Part shown: positions 62,357-64,000 of the stretch, in pieces
How the letters are laid out: each line of letters opens with the position of its first letter
Numbering within the stretch: the first letter of the stretch is position 1
DNA from: Mesorhizobium sp. B2-7-2
GTDB taxonomy: Bacteria > Pseudomonadota > Alphaproteobacteria > Rhizobiales > Rhizobiaceae
Assembly (NCBI RefSeq): GCF_006440775.1
Contig: NZ_VFTZ01000001.1
Location: 186,001-250,000, forward strand
Direction of reading: 5' to 3'
Length of the DNA stretch: 64,000 nucleotides
Program-made: the position numbers and the translations under genes
Notes under the pieces: generated by a model
The model's input: only the letters and a program-made list of their open reading frames with translations
What the model was told of the DNA's origin: nothing
The model's database searches: none

Positions 62357-63289
62357 CTACCCCAGGGTTTGGCTTGCCAGAGCATAGGTCTTCGGCCCAG
62401 CCGAGCGGCCTTCGTAAAAATCGGCGAGGCGTTTGCCCAGCGACATGGTCAGCACCGTGTCGAAAACCGGCATTCCGGCGTGCGACAGGAAGGCAGCGAA
62501 CTCGCCATTGTGCATGTGAGTGTCAACCCTGAGGAAAGACCCAGAATGATCGGTTACATGCGGCCGGACAATCGCAACCGCATCAGCATCGCTTTCGGCC
62601 ACGACCGGTCCTATGACATGGCCTCGCCCGAATGGCCGGCAGAGCGCGAATGCGCTCAGCTTGTCATTCTTGAAAAGACCATATCCGTTCGAGTGTGCGA
62701 AGAGCCTTTCGATAAGCGCTGTCCGCCTCACTCCAAACCCCGCCGCGTCGAGGGCGACCGCTGCCGGAATATCGCCTGCGTCCAAAGTCCGGACGTCGCT
62801 GCCCGCCTCCGTGGGGCTGCCTGCCGTTGGGACGCGGGCGATGCCCTGGCATTGATAGACGGTCTTCTCAGGCTGGAAGTCGAGCGAGAGATAGAGTCGC
62901 CGGGCGGCGCGGGTTGCATTGAGGCGAAGGTCGTGCCCGGGAAGGTTATCGAAAACCCGCTTCATCAGCCACTGCGCGGCCCCAAGCGTCTGAAGCCGTG
63001 GCGAGGTGATGACCATGCCGACGGTCGCGAAGCTATCGCCATGCCCGAACCACATCGCGGAGCCGAGAACCCGGCCGATCTCATCGAGAGCCACCAAGCC
63101 TTGCCCCACTTCGCGCAGGAAGTGCCAGTCTTCCGCACGATGCGGCCAGCCTACAGACAGCGAGAGCGCATGCAATCGGTCCAGTTCAACACCTTCGATC
63201 TCGGCGATCCGCACCGAGAAGGCATCGATTTTCAAGCTTTCGGACGGCTTCAATTCCTTGCCTCTGAAAGATTGCGTAACGGGTGACAT
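62357..63289 (-). CDS. GNAT-family N-acetyltransferase, two-domain (310 aa)
   Basis: The N-terminal GNAT fold has VGMVITSPRLQTLGAAQWLM (acetyl-CoA loop) and LRLNATRAARRLYLSLDFQP. A second acetyltransferase-18-like domain follows (VALDAAGFGVRRTALIERLF, AFALCRPFGRGHVIGPVVAE, HTHMH region). The substrate is unknown. It is divergent from the ArgE-type deacetylase 195 bp away, suggesting a linked acetylation/deacetylation function (inference). The C-terminus abuts the IS630 remnant. Confidence 0.85.
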   Translation of the reverse strand: MSPVTQSFRGKELKPSESLKIDAFSVRIAEIEGVELDRLHALSLSVGWPHRAEDWHFLREVGQGLVALDEIGRVLGSAMWFGHGDSFATVGMVITSPRLQTLGAAQWLMKRVFDNLPGHDLRLNATRAARRLYLSLDFQPEKTVYQCQGIARVPTAGSPTEAGSDVRTLDAGDIPAAVALDAAGFGVRRTALIERLFAHSNGYGLFKNDKLSAFALCRPFGRGHVIGPVVAESDADAVAIVRPHVTDHSGSFLRVDTHMHNGEFAAFLSHAGMPVFDTVLTMSLGKRLADFYEGRSAGPKTYALASQTLG

Positions 63290-63483
63290 ACACCCCTGCC
63301 CTGTCCACGTTTAAACGACCAGACCAATACGATTTGCTCGAATGCCGCGCGCCAACGCAAGATTCGACTGAAACATTTCCGCTTTCGGCACGCAATCGCG
63401 AAGGAAAGCGCCCATCGTCTGCGGCAATTCTGCAGTTATGACCGGCGCCGAGTCCGGCGAACCGAACTGATTTGAGGGCAGGA

Positions 63484-64000
63484 ATGGACGTCTGCGACAT
63501 CCTCGACCGTCTCGTCGCCTTTCCCTCCGTCGCCGGCAAGCCAAACAATGACATCGCCAGTTGGATCGAGACCTATCTTAGAGAATACGGAGCAAAGGTC
63601 AGGCTGATTCCCGGGCCTGAGGGCGACCGCTCAAATCTATTCGCCACGATCGGTCCCGCCGATGTACCGGGCTATATTCTTTCCGGCCACATGGATGTCG
63701 TCCCCGCTTGCGAGCCGCAATGGAGTTCCAACCCTTTCGCCTTGCGCCGCGAGACCGAGCGGCTCTACGGACGCGGCACCACTGACATGAAAGGGTTTCT
63801 TGCGGCGGTGCTCGCGGCGGTCCCAGCGCTCGCGAAACTGCGCCTCGCCACGCCGATCCATATCGCTTTCTCCTATGATGAGGAGATCGGATGTCGCGGC
63901 GTGCCGCACCTGATCGCCTGCCTTTGCGAGTTTTGCGCCAAGCCGCTCGGCGTCATCGTCGGGGAGCCGAGCGGCATGCGCGCCGTGCGCGGCCACAAGG
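63484..64000 (+). CDS. argE: ArgE/DapE-type M20 deacetylase, N-terminal part
   Basis: An acetylornithine deacetylase-like enzyme cut by the window end at residue 172. It shows VAFPSVAGKPNNDIASWIET, the first metal motif SGHMDVVPACEPQWSSNPFA (His and Asp), GRGTTDMKGFLAAVLAA (bridging Asp) and FSYDEEIGCRGVPHL (catalytic Glu pair). ATG 63484 has a weak AGG site. Whether it serves arginine synthesis or another N-acetyl substrate cannot be told; an adjacent divergent GNAT gene is notable. Confidence 0.88.
   Translation, partial: MDVCDILDRLVAFPSVAGKPNNDIASWIETYLREYGAKVRLIPGPEGDRSNLFATIGPADVPGYILSGHMDVVPACEPQWSSNPFALRRETERLYGRGTTDMKGFLAAVLAAVPALAKLRLATPIHIAFSYDEEIGCRGVPHLIACLCEFCAKPLGVIVGEPSGMRAVRGHK

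Noticed and set aside
1..64000. Search for type IV secretion (virB/trb), integrase, tRNA and quorum-sensing traI/traR genes
   Set aside because: None were recognised; the element's remaining parts must lie outside the window if it is functional.

Overview
The window reads as one replicon segment of an alphaproteobacterium of the order Rhizobiales, most like Mesorhizobium. This rests on the GC-rich codon use, small families I associate with rhizobia (DUF982, DUF6074, DUF6494, DUF6894), promoters of the EcfG general-stress type (GGAAC-N16-CGTT), and a transfer module of the kind carried by rhizobial integrative and conjugative elements (ICEs): RlxS-type relaxase, TraG, TraF, RdfS-like excisionase and an FseA-like activator. 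I found no rRNA, tRNA, CRISPR array or intact insertion sequence. No integrase and no VirB/Trb mating-pore genes lie inside the window, so only part of an element is visible.

Layout. 0.1-7 kb: a metabolic cluster with an XRE regulator, two PLP enzymes, a GHMP kinase, a large thiamine-diphosphate (transketolase / PDH E1-like) enzyme and an Lrp regulator. 7-14 kb: a stress-type region of small genes, with a Crp/Fnr regulator, DUF6894, two related small genes with EcfG-like promoters, a three-member small-gene family, a diguanylate cyclase, a glycine-rich exported repeat protein and a PilZ protein. 14.4-17.4 kb: a LigD ligase-polymerase without the phosphoesterase domain and an ectoine-type solute-binding protein.

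17.5-27.7 kb: the transfer and replication module, almost all on the minus strand. Read in transcription order it is RdfS-like HTH, RepA, DUF2840, TraF, DUF736, lytic transglycosylase, putative oriT, relaxase, then TraG and a CopG protein. A hipBA toxin-antitoxin pair on the plus strand sits between relaxase and traG. 27.8-36.5 kb: three near-identical DUF736 units with conserved leader hairpins, several broken DUF2285 copies and one full fseA homologue split between two frames (+1), interspersed with a PRC-barrel stress protein and small unknown genes. 36.5-45.3 kb: a gene-poor decayed stretch, then a plus-strand run of LysE exporter, small protein, membrane protein, LOG, ChaC and small protein, then two convergent winged-helix/TPR regulators.

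45.6-58.8 kb: broken SRAP and dinB genes, then a minus-strand ICE maintenance block (Toprim protein, frameshifted small gene, 1,699-residue methylase-helicase, ParB-like protein, unknown gene, small gene, ArdC-like antirestriction protein). 58.8-64 kb: small conserved genes, a deletion-made glycosyltransferase/debranching-enzyme chimera, an IS630 remnant, a GNAT acetyltransferase and the start of an ArgE-type deacetylase that runs off the end.

Working together: RdfS-like, FseA-like, RepA, RlxS, putative oriT and TraG would supply excision control, replication, nicking and coupling of a conjugative element. ArdC, the methylase-helicase, Toprim and ParB-like proteins are the usual establishment and maintenance companions. 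The rest looks like cargo or flanking chromosome. All functions are assigned from sequence reading alone; no database search was run.
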